64,000 bases of DNA from Singulisphaera acidiphila DSM 18658. Lineage in GTDB: Bacteria; Planctomycetota; Planctomycetia; Isosphaerales; Isosphaeraceae. The translations under genes were made by a program, and so were the position numbers. The stretch spans positions 7,078,744-7,142,743 of the forward strand of contig NC_019892.1 of assembly GCF_000242455.2 (NCBI RefSeq), in the 5' to 3' direction. Of the stretch, positions 21,863 through 33,644 are shown in pieces; the stretch's first letter is position 1, and the number at the start of each line of letters is the position of its first letter. Under the pieces are notes generated by a model. The model was not told the DNA's origin. It did not search any database and saw only the letters and a program-made list of their open reading frames with translations.

Positions 21863-24232
21863 TCAAGTCTTGGGGGCAGGATTGGTCGCGACCGACGCGC
21901 TGGCGGCTTCCTGAGCTTTCTTCTCGAGGGCGAGCGCATCGCGTTCCGTCTTGAGCATCGCCACCTTGGCCGCAGCGGCGTCACTGGCGGCTTGGCCATC
22001 GGCGAGCGCCTTCTCCACGGCGGCTTTCTCGGCGGTCACACGATCGAGGTCCGCCTTGCGGGCGACGGCCACAGCCGTAGCGGCCTGGATCGCGGGCTGC
22101 GTGGCGGCCTTGGCGGCGTTAAGTGCCGTCTCGGCGGCCGCTCGCTCGGTGATAGTGACCTGCTCGGCCTGCTTGGCGGCCTCGGCAGCAGCGGTCGTGG
22201 CTGCGACCTGTGCGGTCACCGTCTCGACCCCCTTCACGGCGGCTGCTTTCTCGAGGCCGGCTCGCTCGAAAAGAACCTGATCGATCGCCTGGCGGATCGT
22301 GGCGGTCTCGAATTCCGCGTGAATTTCGGTGGATTTCTTCGCCTTTTCGGTGAGGCCAGCGACCACCTGGTCGAACGCGGCTCCTGCTGCGGCTGTTTTC
22401 AGCCCGGCCAGGGCCTCGGCGATCGCCCCTTGTTGCGCCTTTTTGGCGAGGGTGACTTTCTCGACCGCCATCCCCGCCGTGGCGAGTGCGTCCTGCGCCA
22501 CTTTCTCGGCCGCAGTGCGATCGACGACCGCCTTGTCAGCAACTCCCTTGTCGTCGGTCGCCTTCTTGGCGGCTGCCTGGGCTACGGCGAGCGCCGCGGC
22601 TGCGGCTTGCCTGGCGGCGTCCTTCACTTTGAACGCTTGATCCGCCACCGTCACCGGCGCGGTTTGCTCGGCGACCGCCTGCTCGGCCACAGTCAGGGCC
22701 TGCTGAGCCGCGACCAAGGCAGCGGCTTTCTCAGTGGGGGCTGCGGTGAGCGGAGGCACCGCCTTCGCGGCCAGATCGGCAGCCGCCTCGGCGGCGGCGA
22801 GAGCCTGGATGGTCTGTTCGAGTCTGGTTGCCAGCGGCGCGGGGTTGGCAACCAGGTTGGCCCGGCGCGCTCCACTGGCGGCATCCCAGACACGGACTTC
22901 GCCGGACCAATCTCCGCCGATGACAGCGGTCGAGTCATGAGTGAACACGGCTTCGAGCGCGAGGTCATTGAACGGTTCGAGGTCCCGTTGCTTGGCACCG
23001 GCCGGGTCCCAGACGCGGGTGATGCGATCGCGGCCGGTGGTGACGAGGCGACCGTCTTTACCGAAGCGAACCGAGGCAACCCCACCACCGTGAGCGGCGA
23101 TATTCTTGATGGCGGTCCCCCCTTCCATTTCCCAGAGGCGAACCGTTCCATCTTCACTGGACGAGGCGACGACGTTGGAGTCGAGCCGCCAACTGATGTC
23201 GCTGATCGCCAGCGTATGGCCTCGGAGGTCGTAGAACTCGCGACCGGTGACGGCTTCCCAGACGACGAGTCCGTTGTTGCGGTCGCCCGAGGCGAGCAGG
23301 ACGCCATCGGGGCTGAACTCGACGGCGGTGACCCACTCGGTGTGCTTCTTCGACTCGTAGACGAGCTGACCGTCGGCCGTGTTGTAGACGCGAAGCACCT
23401 TGCTTGGCCCGCCCAACGCCACCAGGCCGTGGTCGGGGCTGATGTCGGCGGCCAGAACGCTGTCGTATTCCTTGCCGATCTCGAAGACTCGCTTGCCCGT
23501 CTTGACGTCCCAGGCGACGGCAATGCCCGACTGGCCTCCTCGTCCTCCTCCTGCGAGGAGCAGACCGCCGTTGCGGCTGAACTTCAGGACGTGGATCGTT
23601 CCTTCCGGAAAGGGAATGACGCCGACCAGGTGGTGGTTTGTCGTCTGGTAGAGAAGAACTTGCTTGTGGCCGCCGATCGCGATGAGCGGAGCCCACGGAC
23701 TGCTGGCCATGGCGACGATCGCGTTGGGCTTGGGGGTCACGATGACCGGCTCGGTCGTGAGGTTCTCGGGCATGGCGGGCGGGCCGACCGGCTGGCCCGC
23801 CGAGTTCGGGTCGAGCTTGAACTCGAACTTGGGCTTCGCCATGACCGCGGCTACGCTTCCCGACGCCTCGAGCGCTCCGCCTTCGATCCAGGCCTTGATC
23901 GTCCCGAGCTCGGCGTCAGGGAGCTTGGGGGCGTTCGGTGGCATGTTCGGCTGCTCGCTATGGGTCACGAGCTGATAGAGCGTGCTCGCATCGGGGTCGC
24001 CCGATTCAATGACCTTCCCCGACCCACCGCCTTGCATCGTGCTGGAGTAGGTCTCGAGATTCAGACCCCCCTTTTGCTTGTCGGCGTTGTGGCACGAATT
24101 GCACCGGTTCTTGAAAATCGCGGAGACCTGGTCCTGGTAGGTGACCTTGGTCTTGGCATCCGCCGCCAGCGACAGGGAAGGCGCGAGGGCGATGAGGCCG
24201 CTCAGGATGATGCCGGTCGTGTTCAGTCGCAT
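21863..24232 (-). CDS. Secreted planctomycete cytochrome C (PSCyt1)-WD40 protein with long Ala-rich coiled coil
   Basis: A 789-residue exported protein, last in a minus-strand cluster. The signal peptide (IILSGLIALAPSLSLAAD) is followed by a planctomycete-type cytochrome domain with CNSCH (residues 44-48), the LNLETYSS segment and MPPNAP before an LGTIKAWIEGGA helix. A WD40 propeller occupies about 150-440, with blades such as VFEIGKEYDSVLAADISPDHG, WVTAVEFSPDG, ISDISWRLDSNVVASSSEDG and VRLWEM. From about 450 to the end the sequence is almost pure Ala/Glu/Lys/Val heptads predicting a very long coiled coil. The ATG at 24232 has GAGG upstream; an upstream TTG at 24250 is less likely. Confidence 0.88.
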   Translation of the reverse strand: MRLNTTGIILSGLIALAPSLSLAADAKTKVTYQDQVSAIFKNRCNSCHNADKQKGGLNLETYSSTMQGGGSGKVIESGDPDASTLYQLVTHSEQPNMPPNAPKLPDAELGTIKAWIEGGALEASGSVAAVMAKPKFEFKLDPNSAGQPVGPPAMPENLTTEPVIVTPKPNAIVAMASSPWAPLIAIGGHKQVLLYQTTNHHLVGVIPFPEGTIHVLKFSRNGGLLLAGGGRGGQSGIAVAWDVKTGKRVFEIGKEYDSVLAADISPDHGLVALGGPSKVLRVYNTADGQLVYESKKHTEWVTAVEFSPDGVLLASGDRNNGLVVWEAVTGREFYDLRGHTLAISDISWRLDSNVVASSSEDGTVRLWEMEGGTAIKNIAAHGGGVASVRFGKDGRLVTTGRDRITRVWDPAGAKQRDLEPFNDLALEAVFTHDSTAVIGGDWSGEVRVWDAASGARRANLVANPAPLATRLEQTIQALAAAEAAADLAAKAVPPLTAAPTEKAAALVAAQQALTVAEQAVAEQTAPVTVADQAFKVKDAARQAAAAALAVAQAAAKKATDDKGVADKAVVDRTAAEKVAQDALATAGMAVEKVTLAKKAQQGAIAEALAGLKTAAAGAAFDQVVAGLTEKAKKSTEIHAEFETATIRQAIDQVLFERAGLEKAAAVKGVETVTAQVAATTAAAEAAKQAEQVTITERAAAETALNAAKAATQPAIQAATAVAVARKADLDRVTAEKAAVEKALADGQAASDAAAAKVAMLKTERDALALEKKAQEAASASVATNPAPKT

Positions 24233-24412
24233 GGTCTCGAACCTCGCCAATAGGAGTCATGCTCGGCCGCTCGAAAGCCTCGCGGCGGACTTCGTAGGGT
24301 AGGCGCGGCCTACTGGCCTGAGCCTGGAATGGTGGGCGGTTTCCACCATCGCTTACTTCTCGATCCCAGCAGGCAAGGCAGGGAGCGATCCGCTCCCCGC
24401 TCGCCTGTCCTG

Positions 24413-26899
<2,487 letters not shown>

Positions 26900-26985
26900 C
26901 TCGTGTCCTCAAAAAAGCGCTGCGCGAGTGGGTGGGGGAACGATGCCTGGTCAAGGCATCGCGCTCAATCAATTCATGGACAGGC

Positions 26986-29430
26986 TTATTGGCTGGCGGC
27001 CGCGGCCCGCTGTTTGGCTTCGAGCCGGAGCTGTTCGAGCCGGCTGAGCGGACGTGCCGGCGCGGCTGCGGGCATGGGAGCGGGGGCTGCCGCGACTGGC
27101 GCTGCGGGCTTGGCGGCCTCGGTGGGCTTGGGGGGGATCGGAACGTCGATCCTCAGTTCTCCGGTCCCGATGTTATGGACGATCGGCTCTCCATCCTTCG
27201 TGATCACAACCTGGCAGAACAAACTGGCATGTTTGCCGGCAGGCGATGTGATGTCGGTCTTGATGGGAAAGACCAGGTCGGTCGTCGTCTTGTTGATCGT
27301 CTTCGGTTCCGTCGTCACCTTGTTGGGTAGGCCGATGAGTGCCACGGTCGCTTCGCCGTCGAAGTCGACGAGCTTGGCCACCTTGATTGCCAGGGTCACG
27401 TCCTTGCCTTGATCGACGGCGGCTGACTGGTAAGTCAACCCGACGAACGGAGTGGCGATGGTCAGGGCGGCGAGTTGCGACGAGACCAGGACCGGGCCGG
27501 TGGGGCCGTTGGAGGAGCCGTTCACCACGATCTTCCAGGTCTTCAGTTCCGACCCGACCGCCGCATTGAGGGGGATGGCCGCCTCGTTCTGGTTCTCGGC
27601 GATCGCGATTCCTCCGGCGGAACTGACGCCGGGAGGGTTCCAGGGGAGGGAGATCGCGATCGGGGCCGTGAAGCCCGGCTTGCGCTTCGCCACCACCTTC
27701 AGGTTCATCGATCCGCCATGGACGAGCGGGACCTTGGGCTCGACGACCTCGATCGAAAAGGGGGCTTCCTCCGTCACCGCGACGGCCAGTGAGTCGACCG
27801 TACGGGTCCAGAAGGGAATGTTGTTCTGGCCCAGAACGAGCTCGATAATTTGGCTGAATTGCGAGGGGACGATGACCTTCGGATCGACCGGCTTGCCCGA
27901 GAGCAGCGCCAGGGCCGACGCCGGCGCAGCGTCCGGATTGGCCGTGAAGAGAACGGGATAAGTCGCGAGGCTGGCCGCCATCGTATCCGCCTCGAAAGTC
28001 ACTCCGGCCGGCAAGTTCGAGGCGCTGATTGCGAGGTCGCCACCGAAGTCGGCGCGGCTCGCATTGACGAGGATGGCCTGCCGGTTCCCCTTGGGAACTG
28101 CGACGGCAATCGTTCCCGTGCCGCGAACCAATGACTCGCTGGGAACGCTCAGGTTGAGCTTGGCTTCGACCGGGCTCACTTCGATCCGGTAGGCGTAGTT
28201 GGGCCCACCGTTGAGCAACTGGTCATGGACCCAGATGACATATTCACCGTCGTCCGGGGCCCCGAATCGAATGTAGCTATCAGGGCCGGCGCTATCGTCG
28301 TTGCCCGCGATCACGCCGCCGCTCCGCGCTCCGATGTAGAGAACCGAGTCCAAGGGCGAGCGAAGCGAGCGGGCAAAGACTCTGATGTCGAACGCCTGTC
28401 CCTTGGTGGCCTTGAACACGAACCGGTCGATATCGCCGGGCTTACCGATCACACCGTTGAGGGCTAAAGGGGGGCTAAACGGCGTCGCAGTCCCGTTGTC
28501 GTCGTTGGGCTCGACCTCGAGCACATTGCCGAAGGGCGAGAGCCGGAACGTGTTCGCATAGGGGGCGGAACCCTTGTCGTCAGCGGCGACGATTCCGTAC
28601 TCATGCTGGGGAGCGGCCGGGAGAGTGACTTTCGTGGTTCGATCGCCCGCAACGTCACCGATCCAGGTGACGTCGATGGCTTCCCCCAGTTTCCCCCCCG
28701 AAGGGAGAGTCGCGGTCGGTCGCGGGTAGTTTCCGACATGGACCCGGTAAAGGCAGTTGCCATTCCCGGCATAAGCACTTTCGCGAACCTGAATGATGTA
28801 TTTTCCATCCTCGGGGGCGATGATCGAGGCTTCAGCGTCCTGCCAGACCAGCGCGGTATCGTCGCTCGAGGCGAGCTCGAATCGCTTCGCGTCCATGATC
28901 GCGACATAAGGGTCGAAGAGCGCAATCCCGAGGCGAATTCCTTCAACCTCCGCCGTGATCCGTTCCCCTTTCTTGGCCTCGACGACGAAAAAATCGACGT
29001 CCTCATTCTCAGCCACCCCGTTGACCGTCGAGTTCATCGCGATCACTTGCGGCTTGGTGAAGTCGTTATTGGGCTCGACTTCCGCGACTTCCGGCAAGAC
29101 GCCCACGCTGAACGATCGCGCTTCGCTGATTCCGGTGTCGGTACGAAGCCGCAGCTCATGAAGTCCCAGCGGACAGTCCGGAGCGATGACGAGTGTGGCC
29201 TTCACCTGGGTATCGCTCGGCGCTTCGATCTTCGTCGCCTTGATTCCGGGGTGATAGAACAAGAGCTCCCGCGCATCCTTGAGCCTCGCGCCGGAAAGGG
29301 TGATCTCGAGTTCCGTGCCTCGACGCCCTCCCATCGGCCGGATTGCCGTCATGCTGGGTGACGACGCCTGGGCCAAGGAGGAACCGAGGAGAAGGACCGC
29401 GAGAGAGAGCAGCGGATTCGGACGCATCAT
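26986..29430 (-). CDS. Secreted protein with two PPC (pre-peptidase C-terminal) domains
   Basis: An 814-residue exported protein. After the signal peptide (LLSLAVLLLGSSLAQAS) comes an IPT-like region (MGGRRGTELEITLSGARLKD). Two PPC-type beta-sandwich domains follow: about 140-240 (VEPNNDFTKPQ, DVDFFVVEAKKGERITAEVE) and about 330-425 (VEPNDDNGTATPF, DIDRFVFKATKGQAFDIRVF). Long beta-rich regions then lead to a Pro/Ala-rich tail (AAPVAAAPAPMPAAAPA). Members usually accompany DUF1501/DUF1549 genes in planctomycetes. GAGGGGA five bases upstream fixes the start at 29430; the frame reaches 29463 without need. Its role is probably binding or scaffolding on the cell surface (inference). Confidence 0.86.
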   Translation of the reverse strand: MMRPNPLLSLAVLLLGSSLAQASSPSMTAIRPMGGRRGTELEITLSGARLKDARELLFYHPGIKATKIEAPSDTQVKATLVIAPDCPLGLHELRLRTDTGISEARSFSVGVLPEVAEVEPNNDFTKPQVIAMNSTVNGVAENEDVDFFVVEAKKGERITAEVEGIRLGIALFDPYVAIMDAKRFELASSDDTALVWQDAEASIIAPEDGKYIIQVRESAYAGNGNCLYRVHVGNYPRPTATLPSGGKLGEAIDVTWIGDVAGDRTTKVTLPAAPQHEYGIVAADDKGSAPYANTFRLSPFGNVLEVEPNDDNGTATPFSPPLALNGVIGKPGDIDRFVFKATKGQAFDIRVFARSLRSPLDSVLYIGARSGGVIAGNDDSAGPDSYIRFGAPDDGEYVIWVHDQLLNGGPNYAYRIEVSPVEAKLNLSVPSESLVRGTGTIAVAVPKGNRQAILVNASRADFGGDLAISASNLPAGVTFEADTMAASLATYPVLFTANPDAAPASALALLSGKPVDPKVIVPSQFSQIIELVLGQNNIPFWTRTVDSLAVAVTEEAPFSIEVVEPKVPLVHGGSMNLKVVAKRKPGFTAPIAISLPWNPPGVSSAGGIAIAENQNEAAIPLNAAVGSELKTWKIVVNGSSNGPTGPVLVSSQLAALTIATPFVGLTYQSAAVDQGKDVTLAIKVAKLVDFDGEATVALIGLPNKVTTEPKTINKTTTDLVFPIKTDITSPAGKHASLFCQVVITKDGEPIVHNIGTGELRIDVPIPPKPTEAAKPAAPVAAAPAPMPAAAPARPLSRLEQLRLEAKQRAAAASQ

Positions 29431-29643
29431 GGAAGTCCCCTCAGGTAGGGTCGACGAGGCCAAGGCAGGTCGACGCTTGCTCGGGCCTGACGCCCAAGGC
29501 GAGGCATTGGATCGGTTTGGGGGCGGCGGGGTTCTCTGGGAAATCGGGGCGAGGCTGGCAAAACGGGAATGACCGCAGGCTCAACAAAGCCCGTTGCGGA
29601 CAACCAAATCAAAGGGGTTTCAACCCCTCGGCTGTCGACCGCC

Positions 29644-29678
29644 GAGGCGCGCCCTCTCAATCATGAAGGGGCGCGCCT
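29644..29678. terminator. Hairpin between the DUF1501 and PPC genes
   Basis: GAGGCGCGCCC (29644-29654) pairs perfectly with GGGCGCGCCTC (29668-29678) around a 13-base loop. It lies 12 bases after the DUF1501 stop on the minus strand and lacks a T-run, so it may be an internal RNA-processing or attenuating hairpin in the cluster rather than a full terminator. Confidence 0.45.
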
Positions 29679-29690
29679 CTTCGGCCGGGC

Positions 29691-30998
29691 TCAGGCCAGC
29701 AGTTCGGTACGAACCTTGCCCCCGTCGACGATTTCGATCGGACGGCCGCCGGGGGCCATCAGTTCCTTGTCGGCGACGATACCGAGCTGGTGGTAAACCG
29801 TCGTTGCCAGATCCTCGGGGCCAATCGGATCGCGTTCGGGCTCGCTGGCCGTGGCGTTGGACGCGCCATGAATGTAGCCCTTCTTGACTCCGCCACCAGC
29901 GAGGACCACGCTGAAGACCTTGGGCCAGTGGTCGCGGCCCGCATCTTTGTTGATCTTGGGGGTCCGCCCGAACTCGCTCGAGACCATGACCAGGGTCCGG
30001 TCGAGCAAACCGGTCGTCTCCAGGTCGGTGATCAGCGCCGCGTAGGCCTGGTCGAAGGCGGGCATCTGCGCCTTCATGTTCGCAGCGATGCCGACGTGCA
30101 TGTCCCAGCCTCCGTATTGCAGGCAGACCAGGCGAGCCCCCGCAGCGACGAGCCGACGGGCCATCAGCATTCGCTGTCCGGCCTCATTCCGGCCGTAAGC
30201 GTCGCGGAGTGCGGCGGGCTCGGCGTCGATGTTGAAGGCCTCGCGCGCTTTCTGCGAGCTGATGAGGCTATAGGCGCGATCGTAGAACGTATCCATCGCC
30301 TCGAGGCCGTCGCTCTTCTCTTTCTTCGCGAAGTGGTCGTTGACCGCCCCGAGAATATTGCGCCGGGTGGCGAAGCGCGAGTCATCGATACCGTTGGGCA
30401 GGTTGAGGTCCTGAACCTTGAAACCGCCCGCGGCCGGATCGCTGCCCAGGCTGAACGGCGAGAATGAGGAACTCAGGTAGCCGGTTCCCGCATACTCGTT
30501 CGGCATGCTCGGGATGCAGATGTACGGAGGTAAGTTGTTGCGGGGGCCATACTCGTGCGAGACGACGCTGCCAATGCTTGGATACTGGAGCGCGGGGCTG
30601 GGTCTGTAGCCCGTGAACATGTTGTGCGTGCCCCGCTCGTGGGCGGCTTCGCCGTGAGTCATCGAGCGGATCACCGTGATCTTGTCGGCGATCTGCGCGG
30701 TCTTGGGAAGCGTTTCGGAGAATGACTCTCCTTCAATCTTGGTTGCGATCGTGTTCAGTTCGCCTCGATACTCGATGGGTGCGAACGGCTTGGGATCGAA
30801 CGTCTCCTGGTGGGCGATCCCCCCCGGCAGGAAGATGTGGATCACCGAGTCGGCCTTCGCGGCAATGGGTGCGAAGTTCTTCAGCTCGGCCTTCGCCTTC
30901 AACCTGAGGAGGTCAGCCAAGGTCAGGCCGAAGCCCATCGAGCCGACCGTCAGAAATCCTCGGCGACTGATCGAGCGGCGAAGCGTCTTGTCTGCCAT
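29691..30998 (-). CDS. DUF1501 family protein (Tat-exported)
   Basis: A 435-residue protein with a twin-arginine signal (SISRRGFLTVGSMGFGLTLA). DUF1501 belongs to the alkaline phosphatase/sulfatase-like superfamily. Landmarks are VIHIFLPGGIAHQETFDPKP, the RSMTHGEAAHERGTHNMFTG segment, YICIPSMPNEYAGTGYLSS, GARLVCLQYGGWDMHVGI, and the metal-type VMVSSEFGRTPKINKDAGRDH. It is the first gene of the minus-strand cluster (then PPC, DUF1549/1553, cytochrome-WD40), a typical planctomycete arrangement. The ATG at 30998 has GGAGA upstream and places the RR motif correctly; the frame before it is non-coding. Substrate unknown. Confidence 0.93.
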   Translation of the reverse strand: MADKTLRRSISRRGFLTVGSMGFGLTLADLLRLKAKAELKNFAPIAAKADSVIHIFLPGGIAHQETFDPKPFAPIEYRGELNTIATKIEGESFSETLPKTAQIADKITVIRSMTHGEAAHERGTHNMFTGYRPSPALQYPSIGSVVSHEYGPRNNLPPYICIPSMPNEYAGTGYLSSSFSPFSLGSDPAAGGFKVQDLNLPNGIDDSRFATRRNILGAVNDHFAKKEKSDGLEAMDTFYDRAYSLISSQKAREAFNIDAEPAALRDAYGRNEAGQRMLMARRLVAAGARLVCLQYGGWDMHVGIAANMKAQMPAFDQAYAALITDLETTGLLDRTLVMVSSEFGRTPKINKDAGRDHWPKVFSVVLAGGGVKKGYIHGASNATASEPERDPIGPEDLATTVYHQLGIVADKELMAPGGRPIEIVDGGKVRTELLA

Positions 30999-31560
30999 CG
31001 ATGGGTCTCCTTCGCGGGAATAAATGAGGTCGTGCGATCCAAAGAGCAAGGCCGAGGGACTGGCCTTCGTCCTATCCGCGACTTTGATCGTTCAACTTGA
31101 TAGGTCAGGCTCTGACCTATCGTCGCGTCTCGGCGGCATCGCGGAGGGTCCGATCGCCGATCCTAATTTGAACCGAAATCAGGTCAAAGGATCAGCCAGG
31201 CAAGCGGGTGGCAGGCTTTTTGATCTCAACAACGAACGCAGGGGGTCAAATGATGTCATCGGCGGATAATTGTCGCGCCAATGTTCAACAAACGTCGTCA
31301 AGTTACTGAGAGATACGGCATAAATGCAAGCAGCGTTGGCGCTTTTTTTTTTCGCCGATTCTCGGAGGCCGTCGAGACAACCCGACGCGGGGAGGCAACC
31401 TGGTCTCGGCCCCGATCGCCGTTCCGGCCCCGTTCCCGAACTTGGGGCCTCCGTAGCGGAAATGCTGGTGAAGTCGTCCACTGTCCGTTAGATTCAGCGC
31501 AACGGCTCTTCGCCCACGCGTCGAATCCGCCCATTCTGTGTTTCCTGGAAGGTTTCGATT
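30999..31560. other. Divergent intergenic region
   Basis: This 562-bp stretch separates the DUF1501 cluster (minus) from the M1 peptidase gene (plus) and should contain both promoters. It holds a perfect palindrome (31099-31121) and a run of ten T (31343-31352) bracketed by GGCG and CGCC. I see no convincing gene; a short frame at 31281-31895 overlaps the peptidase and is spurious. Confidence 0.45.
31099..31121. repeat. Perfect 10-bp palindrome
   Basis: GATAGGTCAG (31099-31108) and CTGACCTATC (31112-31121) are perfect inverted copies around a three-base loop. A related GATAGG/CCTATC hairpin with similar flanks occurs at 53416-53439. It could be an operator for the DUF1501 cluster or a REP-type element. 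Confidence 0.5.
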
Positions 31561-33492
31561 ATGTCGATCGGAATAGTTGCTGCGTCGGGGATCGTGATGT
31601 TGGCCCTCATCGGCTTCGAGCAGGTGGCCGATGCCAGCCAGGTGAATTCGAGTGGCCCGGCCGTTGGGGACCGTCATTCTCACGGGAACCCGGATCAGAT
31701 CCGCGTGACCCGAGTCGAGCTCGACTTGACGACGGACTTCGAGCGGAAGGAACTCAAAGGAATAGCGACACTCCTCTTACGGAGGATGCCAGGATGTTCA
31801 CCGGGCACGCCTCTGGATCTGGACACGCGGGAACTCACGATCGAGCGGGTGATGGCGGGCCCGGCCGACGACGCGATGAAAGAGGTTCGGTTTGAGCTCG
31901 GTGACGACCGCCGGGGCCAATCGCGGTCCGAAGCCGAAGCGAAGATGGATCGGCTGTTGGGAGCCCGTCTGAGGGTCTTCGTCCCTGAGGAGGAGACGCG
32001 CGTCCGCATCACCTATCGGACTGCGCCGACGGCCAGTGCGTTGCAATGGCTGGACCCACCGCGCACGGCGGGGCGTCAACAGCCCTTCTTGTTCACGCAA
32101 TCCGAGGCGATTCACGCTCGGTCCTGGATTCCGCTTCAAGATTCGCCGGGGGTGCGGATCACCTATGGGGCCACGATTCGAGGCCCCAAGAATCTCCGCG
32201 CGGTAATGAGCGCCGATCGGTTGCCAGGTCAGGAAGAGCCGGGGGTCGATCGGTTTGAAATGCCCCAGCCAATTCCCTCCTACTTGATCGCCCTGGCCGT
32301 TGGCGACCTCGGCTTTCGGACGCTGGGCCCGCGCACGGGGGTCTATGCAGAGCCTTCGGTCGTCGCCAAAGCCGCCAGCGAGTTCGTCGATACCGAGGCA
32401 ATGATCAAGGCGGTCGAGGCGCGTTACGGGCCCTATCGCTGGGGCCGTTACGACCTGCTCGTCCTTCCCCCGAGCTTCCCGTTCGGCGGGATGGAAAACC
32501 CCAAGCTGACCTTCGCCACGCCCACGATTCTCGCCGGGGACCGCTCGTTGGTCTCGCTCGTGGCTCATGAACTGGCGCATTCCTGGTCGGGCAACCTCGT
32601 GACGAACGCCACCTGGCGCGATTTTTGGCTCAATGAGGGGTTTACCGTTTACCTTGAGCGGCGGATCGTCGAAGACGTCTTCGGCCCCGATCGTGCGGCC
32701 ATGGAAGCGGTTCTGGGACTGCGTGAGCTGCGTGAAGAGCTGGCCGCATTCCCCCCCCGCGACCAGGTCCTCCATATCGATCTCACCGACCGCGACCCTG
32801 ACGACGGCATGACCCGGGTCCCTTACGAAAAGGGAGCCTTATTCCTTACCACCCTCGAGCACGCGTTCGGTCGCGAGCGTTTCGACGCATTCCTCCGCGC
32901 CTACTTCGACCACTTCGCCTTCCAGAGCATCACGACCGCCGATTTCGAGCGCTACCTTCAAGATCAGCTTCTCAAGACCGACCCGGCCGCCGCCGCGAAG
33001 ATCAGCGTTCAGGCCTGGCTCCACGAACCTGGCCTGCCTCCCGGATTTCCCGAGCCGAGCTCGTCGCGGTTTGCCGTTGTTGCGGCTGCGGCCCGCGACT
33101 GGCTCGACGGCAAGACGGCCGCGGATCGGCTGAGCACTCAAGGCTGGTCGACGCACGAGTGGCTTCACTTCCTTCAAGCCCTTCCCTTGGAGCTGCCCTC
33201 GGAGAAAATGGCCGCGCTCGACCAAGCCTTCTCGTTGACCGCCTCGGGGAATGCCGAGATCAGTCAGCAATGGCTGCTCATGGCCATTCGGAACCACTAT
33301 GCGGCAGCCGATTCTCGGCTCGAAGAATTCCTGACCTCGATCGGTCGGCGAAAATTTCTGATGCCGCTTTACGGTGAGCTGAAAAAGACGGCGGAAGGCA
33401 CAGCCCGCGCCAAGGCGATCTACGCCAAGGCGAGACCCTTTTATCATCCGATCGCCGTCGAGTCGGTCGATCGACTTCTCGGCACGCATTGA
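31561..33492 (+). CDS. Secreted M1 family aminopeptidase-like metalloprotease
   Basis: A 643-residue protein with an N-terminal hydrophobic export segment (IVAASGIVMLALIGFEQVAD). The M1 catalytic core is complete: substrate-binding motif FGGMENPKLTFATPT, zinc motif VAHELAHSWSGNLV with the second Glu in FWLNEGFTVYLERR 19 residues later, and YEKGALFLTTLEHAFG. A C-terminal helical domain like that of leukotriene A4 hydrolase follows (TADFERYLQDQLLKT to the end). It should cleave N-terminal amino acids from peptides outside the cytoplasm. The ATG at 31561 gives the export signal directly. It is monocistronic and followed after 150 bp by the methyltransferase gene. Confidence 0.9.
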   Translation: MSIGIVAASGIVMLALIGFEQVADASQVNSSGPAVGDRHSHGNPDQIRVTRVELDLTTDFERKELKGIATLLLRRMPGCSPGTPLDLDTRELTIERVMAGPADDAMKEVRFELGDDRRGQSRSEAEAKMDRLLGARLRVFVPEEETRVRITYRTAPTASALQWLDPPRTAGRQQPFLFTQSEAIHARSWIPLQDSPGVRITYGATIRGPKNLRAVMSADRLPGQEEPGVDRFEMPQPIPSYLIALAVGDLGFRTLGPRTGVYAEPSVVAKAASEFVDTEAMIKAVEARYGPYRWGRYDLLVLPPSFPFGGMENPKLTFATPTILAGDRSLVSLVAHELAHSWSGNLVTNATWRDFWLNEGFTVYLERRIVEDVFGPDRAAMEAVLGLRELREELAAFPPRDQVLHIDLTDRDPDDGMTRVPYEKGALFLTTLEHAFGRERFDAFLRAYFDHFAFQSITTADFERYLQDQLLKTDPAAAAKISVQAWLHEPGLPPGFPEPSSSRFAVVAAAARDWLDGKTAADRLSTQGWSTHEWLHFLQALPLELPSEKMAALDQAFSLTASGNAEISQQWLLMAIRNHYAAADSRLEEFLTSIGRRKFLMPLYGELKKTAEGTARAKAIYAKARPFYHPIAVESVDRLLGTH

Positions 33493-33644
33493 AAATGGAG
33501 AGGGGCAGAAAAGCCATGCCTGCGAAGTCGTCCGGTGAGTAGGTTCATGGCAGCCCCTTCGGGACTCCATAAATGCATGCATGATTTTACTGAGTGATCG
33601 TAAGAATATCTGTTTGCGAGGCGCTGAACCGGAGAGCCGCGATC

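Noticed and set aside
21524..24253. 909-codon open frame on the plus strand
   Set aside because: It is a shadow of the cytochrome-WD40-coiled-coil gene on the other strand; the Gly/Arg/Leu-rich sequence has no domain and mirrors GC-rich codon bias.
31343..31352. Run of ten T as an intrinsic terminator
   Set aside because: There is no stable stem before it (only GGCG/CGCC flanking the run itself) and no gene ends upstream on that strand.
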